A DNA stretch of 64,000 bases from an uncultured Bradyrhizobium sp. Its GTDB lineage: Bacteria > Pseudomonadota > Alphaproteobacteria > Rhizobiales > Xanthobacteraceae. The DNA lies in assembly GCF_936943645.1 (NCBI RefSeq), contig NZ_CAKZJO010000057.1, positions 1-64,000 of the forward strand, given 5' to 3'. The notes under the pieces are model-generated. The model saw only the letters and a list, made by a program, of their open reading frames with translations, was not told the DNA's origin and did no database searches. Shown piece after piece: positions 35,529-44,103 of this stretch. A program made the position numbers and the translations under genes. Each line of letters begins with the position of its first letter. Positions within the stretch are counted from its first letter, which is position 1.

Positions 35529-36800
35529 TTACTTGGCGGCGCGCAGCACGCGGTCGGACTGCGCCTGCGCGGCGGCCAGCGCTTCCTGCGGCTTCTGCGA
35601 ACCCGTGACCGCGGCCTGCACGGCATCGTTCACGAACTTGTAGATGCGGCCGTTTTCGTGGACGGAGAGCTCCGGCACGGCATGCTCGAGCTGATCGCGC
35701 GCCACGGTCGCCTGCGGAAAGCCCTTGGCGTAGTCTTCCATCGCCTTGGTCTTGTAGGCGGCCGGCGACACCGCGACATAGCCGGTCTTCATGCTCCACT
35801 CCGCCGCACGCTCGGGCGCCGTCATCCACTGGATGAACTTGATGGCGGCCTTCTGCTGCTCGGGCGAAGCGCTCTTGAAGATGTAGAAGCTGCCGCCGCC
35901 GGTCGGCGATCCCCGCCTCTCCTTGGCCGGCAGCATGGCCACGCCGAACTGGAATTTCGCGGCGTCCTTGACGGCCGTGAGGTTACCGGTCGTGTGCCAC
36001 ATCATCGCCGTCTTGCCTTCGAGGAAGTCGGTGCGGAGCGTCGCCCAGTCGATGCTGCCGGTCGGCATGACGTTGTGCTTGCGCGACAGGTCGACCCAAT
36101 AGTCGAGTGCGCCGACCGTCTTCGGCGCGGTGAGGTACACCTCGGTGCCGGCCTCGTTCATCATCTTCTGGCCATTCTCGATGGCGAGCGCCTGCAGCAT
36201 CCAGTAGCCGTAGCCGGTGGTCGGGATCTCGACGCCCCAACGCGTCGTGTTGGCGCCCTCCTTCTTGACCAGCTTCTTCGACATCTCGACCATTTCGTCC
36301 CAGGACGCCGGCGCCTTCTCGGGATCGAGGCCGGCTTCCTTGAAGGCGTCCTTGTTCCAGTACAGCACGATGGTCGAACGCTGGAACGGGATGCTCCAGG
36401 TCTTGCCGTCGACCTGCCCGTTGGCCATGAACGCAGGATAGAATTCCTTGAACCAGGCCTTGTCGCCGACGAGGTCGTCAAACGGCACGATGGCGTTCTC
36501 GTCCATCAGCGTGAATACGTCGGTCGACAGCAGCACCGACAGTTGCGGCGGCTGCCCGCCCTTCATGGCGGTCATCGCCTTGGTCATCGTGTCCGTGTAG
36601 TTGCCGGCATAGACCGCCGTCACCTTGACGTCCGGATTGTCCTTCTCGAAGCGCGAGACCATATCGTCGATGATCTTGGTGACGGGACCGCCGACCGCGA
36701 CCGGACAGTACATGGTCAGATCCACCGCGGCAGCGGGACGTGCCCCCATCGAGAGCACGGCAAGTACGGCTGCCATCAACATCGTTCGTCGCGCAAACAT
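35529..36800 (-). CDS. ABC substrate-binding protein, UgpB-like
   Basis: A 423-residue periplasmic binding protein with a clear Sec signal peptide (MFARRTMLMAAVLAVLSMGARPAAA, shown in part; cleavage after about residue 25). The mature protein resembles UgpB: FEKDNPDVKVTAVYAGNY, PFQRSTIVLYWNKDAFKEAG, GLDPEKAPASWDEM and MTAPERAAEWSMKTGYVAVS. UgpB binds glycerol-3-phosphate and glycerophosphodiesters. A GGAGAG ribosome site precedes the ATG. Confidence 0.9.
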   Translation of the reverse strand: MFARRTMLMAAVLAVLSMGARPAAAVDLTMYCPVAVGGPVTKIIDDMVSRFEKDNPDVKVTAVYAGNYTDTMTKAMTAMKGGQPPQLSVLLSTDVFTLMDENAIVPFDDLVGDKAWFKEFYPAFMANGQVDGKTWSIPFQRSTIVLYWNKDAFKEAGLDPEKAPASWDEMVEMSKKLVKKEGANTTRWGVEIPTTGYGYWMLQALAIENGQKMMNEAGTEVYLTAPKTVGALDYWVDLSRKHNVMPTGSIDWATLRTDFLEGKTAMMWHTTGNLTAVKDAAKFQFGVAMLPAKERRGSPTGGGSFYIFKSASPEQQKAAIKFIQWMTAPERAAEWSMKTGYVAVSPAAYKTKAMEDYAKGFPQATVARDQLEHAVPELSVHENGRIYKFVNDAVQAAVTGSQKPQEALAAAQAQSDRVLRAAK

Positions 36801-36845
36801 CTTTCTCTCCTTCTGTAATCCGCCGAGCGCCTGAAACCACCGCTG

Positions 36846-37865
36846 CTATCCCGCGGAGGTCGCCAGCCGGCCCTCCCTGGCTGAAGTCTCCAATCGGCAC
36901 TCCGTTGCCGGATCGAACCGATGCTCGTGACCGGCCTCCCAGGCCAGCCGCACGTCCTCACCGGGCTGAACCTTGCTGAAGCCGTCGAGTCGCACCGAGA
37001 TCGGTTGACCGTCGATGTCGCACAGCACGATGCTGTCGGCCCCGAGATGCTCGACGGCCTTGACCCGCGCCGCATGATCGCCATTGGGCACGATGCGGAT
37101 GTGCTCCGGCCGAATGCCGATGAGATGATCGCCCTGACGCACCAGATTCATCGGCGGTGTACCGATGAATCGCGCCGTGAACGCCGTCGCCGGCCGGTTA
37201 TAGAGTTCTTCCGGCGAGCCATTCTGCTCGATGCGGCCATCGCGCATCAGGACGACGCGGTCCGCCATCGTCATGGCTTCGGTCTGATCGTGGGTGACGT
37301 AGACCATCGTCATGCCGAGACGCTGCTGCAACGCGCGGATCTCCGTTCGCATCTCGTGTCGAAGCTTGGCGTCGAGGTTGGAGAGCGGCTCGTCCATCAG
37401 ACAGACCCGCGCCTCGGCGATGATGGCGCGCCCCAGCGCGACGCGCTGGCGCTGCCCTCCCGACAATTGCGACGGCTTGCGATCGAGCAGGTGCGCAAGA
37501 CCGACGATATCGGCAACGCGACGAAGCCGCTCGTCACGCTCGGCGCGCGACACGCGCCGCACGCGCAGGCCGAAGATGATGTTCTCGGCCACACTCAAAT
37601 GCGGAAACAGCGCATAGGACTGGAAGACCATGGAGATCTTCCGGTCCGCCGGCGACAGACGGGTCACGTCGACGCCGCCGATGGCGATCGTGCCGGCGTC
37701 GGCCTCCTCGAGACCGGCGATCAGCCGCAGCGTGGTCGACTTGCCGCAGCCGGACGGTCCCAGCAGCACCAGCAGCGAACCCTCGTCCGCCGTCAGGCTG
37801 ATGTCATCGACGGCGCGCATCGCGCCCCACGACTTGGAGACATGGTTCAGCGTAATCGCCGACAT
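36846..37865 (-). CDS. ABC ATP-binding protein, UgpC/MsmX-like
   Basis: A 339-residue ATPase of the carbohydrate-uptake type. Walker A is GPSGCGKST, the signature is LSGGQRQRVALGRAI, and Walker B is VCLMDEPLSNLDAKL. The C-terminal 100 residues form the TOBE/OB regulatory domain. It is the first gene of the minus-strand operon, unusual because the binding protein often leads; the DeoR gene is divergent, with the palindrome at 37995-38012 between. Confidence 0.93.
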   Translation of the reverse strand: MSAITLNHVSKSWGAMRAVDDISLTADEGSLLVLLGPSGCGKSTTLRLIAGLEEADAGTIAIGGVDVTRLSPADRKISMVFQSYALFPHLSVAENIIFGLRVRRVSRAERDERLRRVADIVGLAHLLDRKPSQLSGGQRQRVALGRAIIAEARVCLMDEPLSNLDAKLRHEMRTEIRALQQRLGMTMVYVTHDQTEAMTMADRVVLMRDGRIEQNGSPEELYNRPATAFTARFIGTPPMNLVRQGDHLIGIRPEHIRIVPNGDHAARVKAVEHLGADSIVLCDIDGQPISVRLDGFSKVQPGEDVRLAWEAGHEHRFDPATECRLETSAREGRLATSAG

Positions 37866-37994
37866 GGCCGGTTCGCTCTCAGCATGATGCAGCTACGCTG
37901 ACGGCGGCTCGCTCCAACGGAGCAGCGCAATGCCGGTCAAACCGGTCCATGCGTCCTCCCTTGAACCACGCGCATTCATCGGCGTAGCGACTAT

Positions 37995-38031
37995 TATGTT
38001 CATATGAACATAGTGTGACACCATATGAAAC
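37995..38031. promoter_or_regulatory. Perfect 18-bp palindrome plus half-site: probable DeoR/GlpR-type operator
   Basis: TATGTTCATATGAACATA (37995-38012) is perfectly symmetric. A further half-site CATATGAAACA starts at 38021, 20 bases after the matching CATATGAACA at 38001, i.e. about two helical turns on. The arms match the arms of the E. coli GlpR operator (ATGTTC...GAACAT), with a spacer shorter by two. It lies between the Ugp-like operon and the DeoR-family gene and can serve both. Confidence 0.75.
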
Positions 38032-38085
38032 AGAAAATTGCGTCTCTCCCGTTCAAATGATACTTTCGTTGGGAACGGAGGGCTC

Positions 38086-38889
38086 ATGCCCAAGAGCGCC
38101 ACGACACGTCAGGTCCACATACTGGAGATCGTGCGCGAGCAAAGCTTCGCTTCCATCGAGCAGCTTGCGGCGCGTTTCGAGGTGACCCAGCAAACCATCC
38201 GCCGCCTTGTGAATGCGCTCTGCGACCAGGGACTGCTTCGGCGCGTGCATGGCGGGGTCAGCCTCCCCGTCCAGAATCAGAACCTCGCCTACGGCAGCAG
38301 ACACAGGCTGAACGCCGAGGCCAAGCAGCGGATCGCGCATGCGACCGCCAAGCTCATTCCCGACGGAACGTCGCTGATGATCGGGCTCGGTACGACGCCC
38401 GAATATGTCGCGCAGGCACTGTCCCGCCGACGGGATCTGCGGGTGATCACCAACAGCCTGAATGTGGCCGCCGCCTTCTCGCACAATCCGGACGTGGAGA
38501 TCACCATCGCCGGCGGCACGCTGCGATCGCTCGACCGCGACATCATCGGCGAGGCCGCCGTGCGTTTCTTCTCGGGTTTCCGCGCCGATTTCGGGATCTT
38601 CGGCGTCGGCGGCGTCGATCCCGACGGGACGCTGCTCGACTTCCATGTCGACGAAGTCAAGGCACGCCAATCCATCGCCGCCAATTCGCGAACCTCCGTG
38701 CTCGTGGCCGACATCACCAAATTCGGGCGCAATGCGACGGTTCGCGGCGGCCACCTCGACGAGTGCCACCATCTCGTCATCGACGACCGCTTGCCGGCAG
38801 CGTTCGAGCCGGTCGCTCGGGGATATAGCGGGCAGATCCATACGGCCGGCGGTGCTCGTGCGGATCTCGAGCACATCGGCAACACCTAG
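38086..38889 (+). CDS. DeoR/GlpR-family transcriptional regulator
   Basis: A 267-residue repressor. The N-terminal DeoR helix-turn-helix (residues about 5-60) reads SFASIEQLAARFEVTQQTIRR followed by LLRRVHGG. The sensor domain resembles GlpR: IPDGTSLMIGLGTTPEYVAQAL (phosphosugar-binding GxGTT loop), VITNSLNVAAAF, and IGEAAVRFFSGFRADFGIFGVGGVD. Such repressors respond to phosphorylated sugars or glycerol-3-phosphate. ATG 38086 has a strong GGAGG site and beats the upstream frame start at 38038. It should control the divergent Ugp-like operon. Confidence 0.92.
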   Translation: MPKSATTRQVHILEIVREQSFASIEQLAARFEVTQQTIRRLVNALCDQGLLRRVHGGVSLPVQNQNLAYGSRHRLNAEAKQRIAHATAKLIPDGTSLMIGLGTTPEYVAQALSRRRDLRVITNSLNVAAAFSHNPDVEITIAGGTLRSLDRDIIGEAAVRFFSGFRADFGIFGVGGVDPDGTLLDFHVDEVKARQSIAANSRTSVLVADITKFGRNATVRGGHLDECHHLVIDDRLPAAFEPVARGYSGQIHTAGGARADLEHIGNT

Positions 38890-39007
38890 CCGGCAATTGC
38901 ACATCATCACTGCTTGGCCGATCGCGTCTCCCCGGAGGCGAGGTCCGCGATCGATTCACGCTGCGCGCCAAACGGCCGGAGGACGACCCATTTTGTCGCG
39001 ATTGACT

Positions 39008-39030
39008 TGTTATAACATTTGGGCAAATGT
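39008..39030. promoter_or_regulatory. Candidate operator before the sulfate-ester operon
   Basis: Two overlapping symmetric sites lie 45-67 bases before the binding-protein start: TGTTATAACA (39008-39017, perfect) and ACATTTGGGCAAATGT (39015-39030, symmetric except the two central bases). A TTGACT (39002-39007) touches the left one. The GntR regulator encoded in the operon is the natural binder. No further evidence. Confidence 0.45.
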
Positions 39031-39074
39031 CCTAACTAACCGGAAAAATAAATCCGGATTTTCGGGAGGACCGC

Positions 39075-40469
39075 ATGCCGTCATTCAAGCCGACGCGACG
39101 AACGCTACTCAAGACCGGAACCGCAGCCGCCGCCTTCGCGACGTTTGCTCCGGCCTTTCTCCGGCAAGCTGCCGCGCAGGACGCCGATCTCGCGCCTTAC
39201 AAATCCGCTCAGATCGATTGGCAGCAGGTTTCCGGCGAGACCATCACGGTCGCCGTGATCCCTGCGAGCTATTTCGAGAACCTCATCACGCTGGCGCCAC
39301 AGTTCAAGGCGCTCACCGGCATCGACGTTCGCTTCGAGAAGATTCCGCCGGCGCAGATCCGGCAGAAGAGCGTCATCGACCTGACCTCGAAGACCGGCAC
39401 CTACGCGACCCATGCCGCGGACCCCATGTATTACGCGCTCTATGCCGCGAACAAATGGGTCGAGCCGCTCGACACCTACCTCGCCGACAAGTCGCTGACC
39501 GATCCGGCCTGGTTCAAGCTCGACGACATCATTCCGGCCTGGCGCAGAGCCAACGGCATCGACGGCAAGCTCTACGGCATGCCCTATGACGGCGAGGTCA
39601 CCATTCAGGTCTATCGCAAGGACCTCTATGACGCGAAGGGCCTGAAGCCGGCCGACACGCTGGAGGCCTATATGTCCAACGCCGCGGCGTTGAACACGCC
39701 GAACGATCGCGTCTGGGGTGCAGCCCTGCGCGGCGTCGCCGGTGCCGGCCAGAACATGTACATCTATCCGTCGATCTTCCGCGAGTTCGGCGGCGACTGG
39801 ATGAAGGGCGGCAAGCTCGCCGTCAACGGCCCCGAGGCCGAGGCGGCGCTCGCCTGGTACGTCGACGTCATGAAGAAGTATGCGCCGACGGCGGCGGCGA
39901 ACTGGAACTGGCCGGATATCGCCGACGCCTTCTCGCAAGGCACCGTCGCCAGCTACATCGACGCGCATTCGTCGGCTTCGGTCATCAACAATCCCGAAAA
40001 GTCCAAGGTGATCGGCAAGGTCGCCTATGCCCGCTGGCCCAAGGGTCCCTCGGGCAAGCGCACCACGTCGATCTGGAACTGGGGCTTCCCGATCAACTCC
40101 GCGCTGCCGGAGAAAAAGCGCAAGGCCACCTGGCTGTTCATCCAGTGGGCCGCGAGCGCCGAGACCCAGGCGCGCACCGCGCACAAGTTCGCCGGCCCCA
40201 CCAAACGCTCGGGCGTCAACCGCACCTCGGTGTGGAAGGATCCCGATTACATCAAGCTGATGAACGGCTTCGGCGAGAACTTCGTCGAGGTCACGATGGG
40301 TGCCCTGCAGGAGGACACCGACGTCGACTGGCGTCCGCGCGTGCCGCAATGGCCGGCGATCGGCGACACCATGGCGACCGCGATCCAGTCGGCCCTCTCC
40401 GGCCAGGCCACGATCAAGGCCGCACTCGACGATGCGCAGCGCCGCATCGAACCGATGATGCGCGGCTGA
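39075..40469 (+). CDS. ABC substrate-binding protein (carbohydrate type), Tat signal
   Basis: A 464-residue extracytoplasmic binding protein of the family-1 (sugar) class. The N-terminus has a twin-arginine signal (TRRTLLKTG, then a hydrophobic stretch ending ...RQAAAQ near residue 35). Typical segments are ALTGIDVRFEKIPPAQI, GMPYDGEVTIQVYRKDLYDAKG and NPEKSKVIGKVAYARWPKGP. A strong GGGAGGA ribosome site precedes ATG 39075. It is the first gene of the eight-gene run to 48517. The ligand is probably a sulfated glycoside or related ester, judged from the downstream sulfatase. Confidence 0.92.
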   Translation: MPSFKPTRRTLLKTGTAAAAFATFAPAFLRQAAAQDADLAPYKSAQIDWQQVSGETITVAVIPASYFENLITLAPQFKALTGIDVRFEKIPPAQIRQKSVIDLTSKTGTYATHAADPMYYALYAANKWVEPLDTYLADKSLTDPAWFKLDDIIPAWRRANGIDGKLYGMPYDGEVTIQVYRKDLYDAKGLKPADTLEAYMSNAAALNTPNDRVWGAALRGVAGAGQNMYIYPSIFREFGGDWMKGGKLAVNGPEAEAALAWYVDVMKKYAPTAAANWNWPDIADAFSQGTVASYIDAHSSASVINNPEKSKVIGKVAYARWPKGPSGKRTTSIWNWGFPINSALPEKKRKATWLFIQWAASAETQARTAHKFAGPTKRSGVNRTSVWKDPDYIKLMNGFGENFVEVTMGALQEDTDVDWRPRVPQWPAIGDTMATAIQSALSGQATIKAALDDAQRRIEPMMRG

Positions 40470-40472
40470 GCC

Positions 40473-41408
40473 ATGACGACGACAGCGGTGACATCGGCCG
40501 GGATCGCGAGCGAGGCGCCTCGCAGCGATTTCGGCCGCGTCCTGGCGCAGCGCGAGCGCCGGTTTGCGGCGGCCCTGCTTGCACCGGCGTTTCTTGCGCT
40601 GCTCGCCACCACGACGTTTCCGCTGCTCTTCCTGGTCTACACCAGCGCATTCCGGATGGATCTGGCGATGCCGTTCACCAACGGCTTCGTCGGGTTCGAG
40701 AACTACCAGGTGCTGCTCTCCGACGAGCGCTTCTGGGCCTCGCTGCTGGTGAGCCTGGTCTATACCGGCTCGACCGTCGCGTTGCAGGTCATCATTGGCC
40801 TGGCGCTCGCCCTGCTGGTCATGGACATGAAGCGCGGCCAGGGCTGGTTCAGGGTCATCGCCATCCTGCCCGTGGTGCTGTCGCCGGCCGTGGTCGGCAT
40901 GATCTGGCGCACCTTCATGCTGGCACCGGAATTCGGCATCGTCGACTTCCTCGCCATCAACGCCGGCCTCGGCAGCAAGAACTGGCTCGGCGATCCCACG
41001 CTCGCGATGGTTTCGGTGATCGCGATCCATACCTGGCAATGGACACCGTTTGCCTTCATGGTGCTGCTGGCCTCGCTCGCCTCGCTGCCCGAAGACATCT
41101 ACGAGGCGGCACGGCTCGACCGTGCCTCGGCCTGGCAACGCTTTCGCCGCATCACCCTGCCCTTGCTGCGCCCGGCGATCGTCATGGTCATCATCATGCG
41201 GACCATGGTGGCGCTGACCGCTTTCGCGGCGATCTTCACCGTCACCGCCGGCGGCCCCGGCACGGCGACCGAGATCCTCAACCTCTATGCCTACCGGAAA
41301 TCCTTCACCGAGCTGTCGATCGGCTACGGCTCGGCGCTCGCTGTCGCGCTGCTGATCGTGACCATCATCATCTCGGGCCTCCTGTTCGCGATGCGGAGGG
41401 CGAAATGA
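40473..41408 (+). CDS. ABC permease (MalF/UgpA type)
   Basis: A 311-residue permease with six transmembrane segments; the coupling loop is LPEDIYEAARLDRASAWQRFRRI. Three bases separate it from the binding-protein gene. The second permease starts inside its stop codon. Confidence 0.93.
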   Translation: MTTTAVTSAGIASEAPRSDFGRVLAQRERRFAAALLAPAFLALLATTTFPLLFLVYTSAFRMDLAMPFTNGFVGFENYQVLLSDERFWASLLVSLVYTGSTVALQVIIGLALALLVMDMKRGQGWFRVIAILPVVLSPAVVGMIWRTFMLAPEFGIVDFLAINAGLGSKNWLGDPTLAMVSVIAIHTWQWTPFAFMVLLASLASLPEDIYEAARLDRASAWQRFRRITLPLLRPAIVMVIIMRTMVALTAFAAIFTVTAGGPGTATEILNLYAYRKSFTELSIGYGSALAVALLIVTIIISGLLFAMRRAK

Positions 41409-42244
41409 CCGCAAAGCGCGTGCGCATCATCGCCCTGCTCGCGATCTCCGCGGTCTTCCTGCTCGCCTGGGCGTTCCCGATCATCTGGAGCGTCCTGAAC
41501 TCGCTCAAGACCGATTCCGACGTGCTGGCCTATCCGCCCAAGCTGGTGTTCACGCCGACGCTGGAAGCCTATCGCGACGTGCTGTTCGGCTCTGGGTCGA
41601 TCCTGCCGAACCTCCTCTCCAGCGTCATCATCTCGGTCGGCACCACCGTGGTCACCATGCTGATGGCGGTGCCAGCGGCCTATGCGCTGGCGCGCCTGCG
41701 CTTTCGCGGCAAGAAGTTCGCGGGCTTCTACGTGCTGGCGACGCAGATGCTCCCGCCGGTCGGCATCATCATCCCCTATTTCCTGGTGCTGCGGAACATC
41801 GGCTGGATCGACACCTATCAGGGCATCATCCTGATCTATCTGTCGTTCTCCCTGCCCTTCGCGATCTGGCTCTTGGTCTCCTATTTCGAGGACATTCCCT
41901 TCGAGATGGAGGAAGCCGCCTATCTCGACGGCGCCAGCCGATTGAAGACATTGTGGCGGATCATCATTCCGCAGGTTCGCGGCGGCATCGCCGTGACGAT
42001 CGTGTTCGTGTTCCTCAATGCGTGGAACGAATTCCTGTTCGCCGTCGTGCTGAGCGGCAACACGGTGCGTCCGGTCACGGTCGCGATGTTCAATTTCGTC
42101 TCCGTCGAGCAGACGCTGTGGGCCAAGCTCGCCGCGGTCTCGGTCCTCGCCATGCTGCCTGTCGTCGTGCTCGGCGTGGTCGCGCAGAAGCATATCGTGA
42201 AGGGCCTGACGGTCGGTGCAGTCAAGGGCGGAGGACGCCGATGA
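41405..42244 (+). CDS. ABC permease (MalG/UgpE type)
   Basis: A 279-residue permease whose ATG at 41405 overlaps the previous stop (ATGA). Six transmembrane helices are visible, with the coupling loop IPFEMEEAAYLDGASRLKTLWR. The longer open frame upstream in this frame is only read-through inside the preceding genes. Confidence 0.93.
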   Translation: MTAKRVRIIALLAISAVFLLAWAFPIIWSVLNSLKTDSDVLAYPPKLVFTPTLEAYRDVLFGSGSILPNLLSSVIISVGTTVVTMLMAVPAAYALARLRFRGKKFAGFYVLATQMLPPVGIIIPYFLVLRNIGWIDTYQGIILIYLSFSLPFAIWLLVSYFEDIPFEMEEAAYLDGASRLKTLWRIIIPQVRGGIAVTIVFVFLNAWNEFLFAVVLSGNTVRPVTVAMFNFVSVEQTLWAKLAAVSVLAMLPVVVLGVVAQKHIVKGLTVGAVKGGGRR

Positions 42245-43293
42245 GCGGCCAGGGTCAGGTCAGTTTTCGCAACATCGTCAAGATGCACGGCGAGTTCGCC
42301 GCGCTCAAGGGCGTCAATTTCGACATCAAGCCGGGCGAGTTCTTCGCCCTGCTCGGCCCGTCCGGCTCCGGCAAGAGCACGACGCTGCGCATCCTCGCCG
42401 GGCTGGATGCGCCGACCGCCGGCCGCGTGCTGATCGACGACAAGGACGTCACCTCGACCGACGCGCGTGACCGCGACATCGCCATGGTGTTCCAGAGCTA
42501 TGCGCTCTACCCGCACATGACGGTGGCCGAGAACATCGCCTTCCCCCTGGAAATGGCCAAGCTGCCGAAGTCCGAGATCGCGCCCGCCGTGAAAGACGCG
42601 GCCCGAAAAGTGAAGATCGACCACCTGCTCGATCGCAAGCCGGGCCAGCTCTCGGGCGGCCAGCAGCAGCGCTGCGCGCTGGCCCGCGCCATCGTGCGCA
42701 AGGCGCGCCTGTTCCTGCTCGACGAACCGCTGTCCAACCTCGACGCCAAGCTGCGGCTCGAAACCCGCGCCGAGCTGAAGAAGCTGCAGCGATCGCTCGG
42801 CGTCACCGCCGTCTACGTCACCCACGACCAGGAGGAGGCGATGACCCTCGCCGACCGCATGGCGGTGTTCATGTCGGGCGAGATCCAGCAGGTCGGCACA
42901 CCCGCCGAGGTGTTCGCCCGTCCGAACTCGATCGACATTGCCGGCTTCATCGGCAATCCCCCGATGAACCTCGTCCCCGCCCGTTACGTGGACGGCGACG
43001 TCATCATCGCAGGCCATCGCCTCAAGACGACGGCTACGACCGCGGGTGAGCGCGATGTGGTGGTCGGACTTCGGCCCGGCGCCCTGCGCTTGGCGGAGGG
43101 GGGCCTCGGCGCGCGCGTCGATCTGATCGAAGACCTCGGCGATACCGCCGTGCTCGATCTCGACTGCGCCGGCACCATGATCCGCATGCGCGTCGCCGAC
43201 GGCAACATACCCGGAGAGGGCGACACGATCTCGATTACCGCCCGTCCCCAGGACATTCACCTGTTCGATCCAGCGACACGCAGGCGGCTCTGA
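42241..43293 (+). CDS. ABC ATP-binding protein (MsmX/UgpC type)
   Basis: A 350-residue ATPase, starting with ATGA overlap on the permease stop. Walker A is GPSGSGKST, the signature LSGGQQQRCALARAI, and Walker B LFLLDEPLSNLDAKL. The C-terminal TOBE/OB domain starts near residue 235 and ends IPGEGDTISITARPQDIHLFD. It powers the importer encoded just upstream. Confidence 0.94.
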   Translation: MSGQGQVSFRNIVKMHGEFAALKGVNFDIKPGEFFALLGPSGSGKSTTLRILAGLDAPTAGRVLIDDKDVTSTDARDRDIAMVFQSYALYPHMTVAENIAFPLEMAKLPKSEIAPAVKDAARKVKIDHLLDRKPGQLSGGQQQRCALARAIVRKARLFLLDEPLSNLDAKLRLETRAELKKLQRSLGVTAVYVTHDQEEAMTLADRMAVFMSGEIQQVGTPAEVFARPNSIDIAGFIGNPPMNLVPARYVDGDVIIAGHRLKTTATTAGERDVVVGLRPGALRLAEGGLGARVDLIEDLGDTAVLDLDCAGTMIRMRVADGNIPGEGDTISITARPQDIHLFDPATRRRL

Positions 43294-43297
43294 CACC

Positions 43298-44071
43298 ATG
43301 GCTGTTCAAACACGCAAGAAGAAACCTGCACCGCTCGGCAGCGATGTCGTCACGGAGGGCTCGACGCCCCTGCATATCCAGATCCGTGAATCCATTCGCA
43401 GCCAGGTGCGCGACGGCAAGCTGATCGACGAGACCGGCCGCCTGATGACCGAGGCCGAGCTCGGCCGTCATTTCGGCGTCAGCCGTATCACCATCCGCAA
43501 CGCCATCGCGCCCCTGGTGAACGAAGGCATGTTCGACCGCTCGCGCGGCCGCGGCACCTTCCTGCGCTCGAACCAGCCCGAGAACTGGGTCGGCCACCTC
43601 ATGGGCTTCTCGGAAACCATCCGCGACGCCGGCTACCAGGCCGGCGCCACGATCCTGCAGCAGGGCATGACCAACCGGCACGATGCCGCCGTTCGCGAGC
43701 AGCTGCGCGAACGCGCCGTCTGGCAGCTCCGGCGCCTGCGGCTCGCGGACGACACGCCGATCGCCATCGAGCATGCCTTCTATCCCCCGGATATCGGTCT
43801 CGAGCTCGAGAAGCGCGATCTGGTCTCGATCATCATGTACCGCGTCTTCGAGGACGAGCTTGGTCTCGCCATCAAGGACGCCCAGCAGACCATCAGCGCC
43901 GACCTCGCCGACGCCGGCAGCGCCAAGCTGCTGGGGGTGAAGGTCGGCTCGCCCCTGCTCTCCATCGAGCGCGTCACCTTCGGCAAGGACGGACGGGCGC
44001 TCGAGCTGCTGCGCGCCGTGTACTTGCCGAAATATTTCCGCCTCAGCATCAGCCTGACGCGCCGCCACTAG
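43298..44071 (+). CDS. GntR-family regulator with UTRA domain
   Basis: A 257-residue HutC-type regulator. The winged helix (residues about 20-90) contains MTEAELGRHFGVSRITIRNAI and RSRGRGTFL; the UTRA ligand domain follows (VWQLRRLRLADDTPIAIEHAFYPPDIG). It sits in the middle of the operon, four bases after the ATPase gene, so its level follows that of the transporter and the sulfatase. The inducer is probably the imported compound or a product of its desulfation. Confidence 0.92.
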   Translation: MAVQTRKKKPAPLGSDVVTEGSTPLHIQIRESIRSQVRDGKLIDETGRLMTEAELGRHFGVSRITIRNAIAPLVNEGMFDRSRGRGTFLRSNQPENWVGHLMGFSETIRDAGYQAGATILQQGMTNRHDAAVREQLRERAVWQLRRLRLADDTPIAIEHAFYPPDIGLELEKRDLVSIIMYRVFEDELGLAIKDAQQTISADLADAGSAKLLGVKVGSPLLSIERVTFGKDGRALELLRAVYLPKYFRLSISLTRRH

Positions 44072-44103
44072 CAACGCCACACGTCAATCACGAGGACAAG
44101 AAC

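Noticed and set aside
39105..41414. A 769-codon open frame on the minus strand
   Set aside because: It is antisense to the binding-protein and permease genes and has the same Arg/Glu/Gln-rich shadow composition; no motif.
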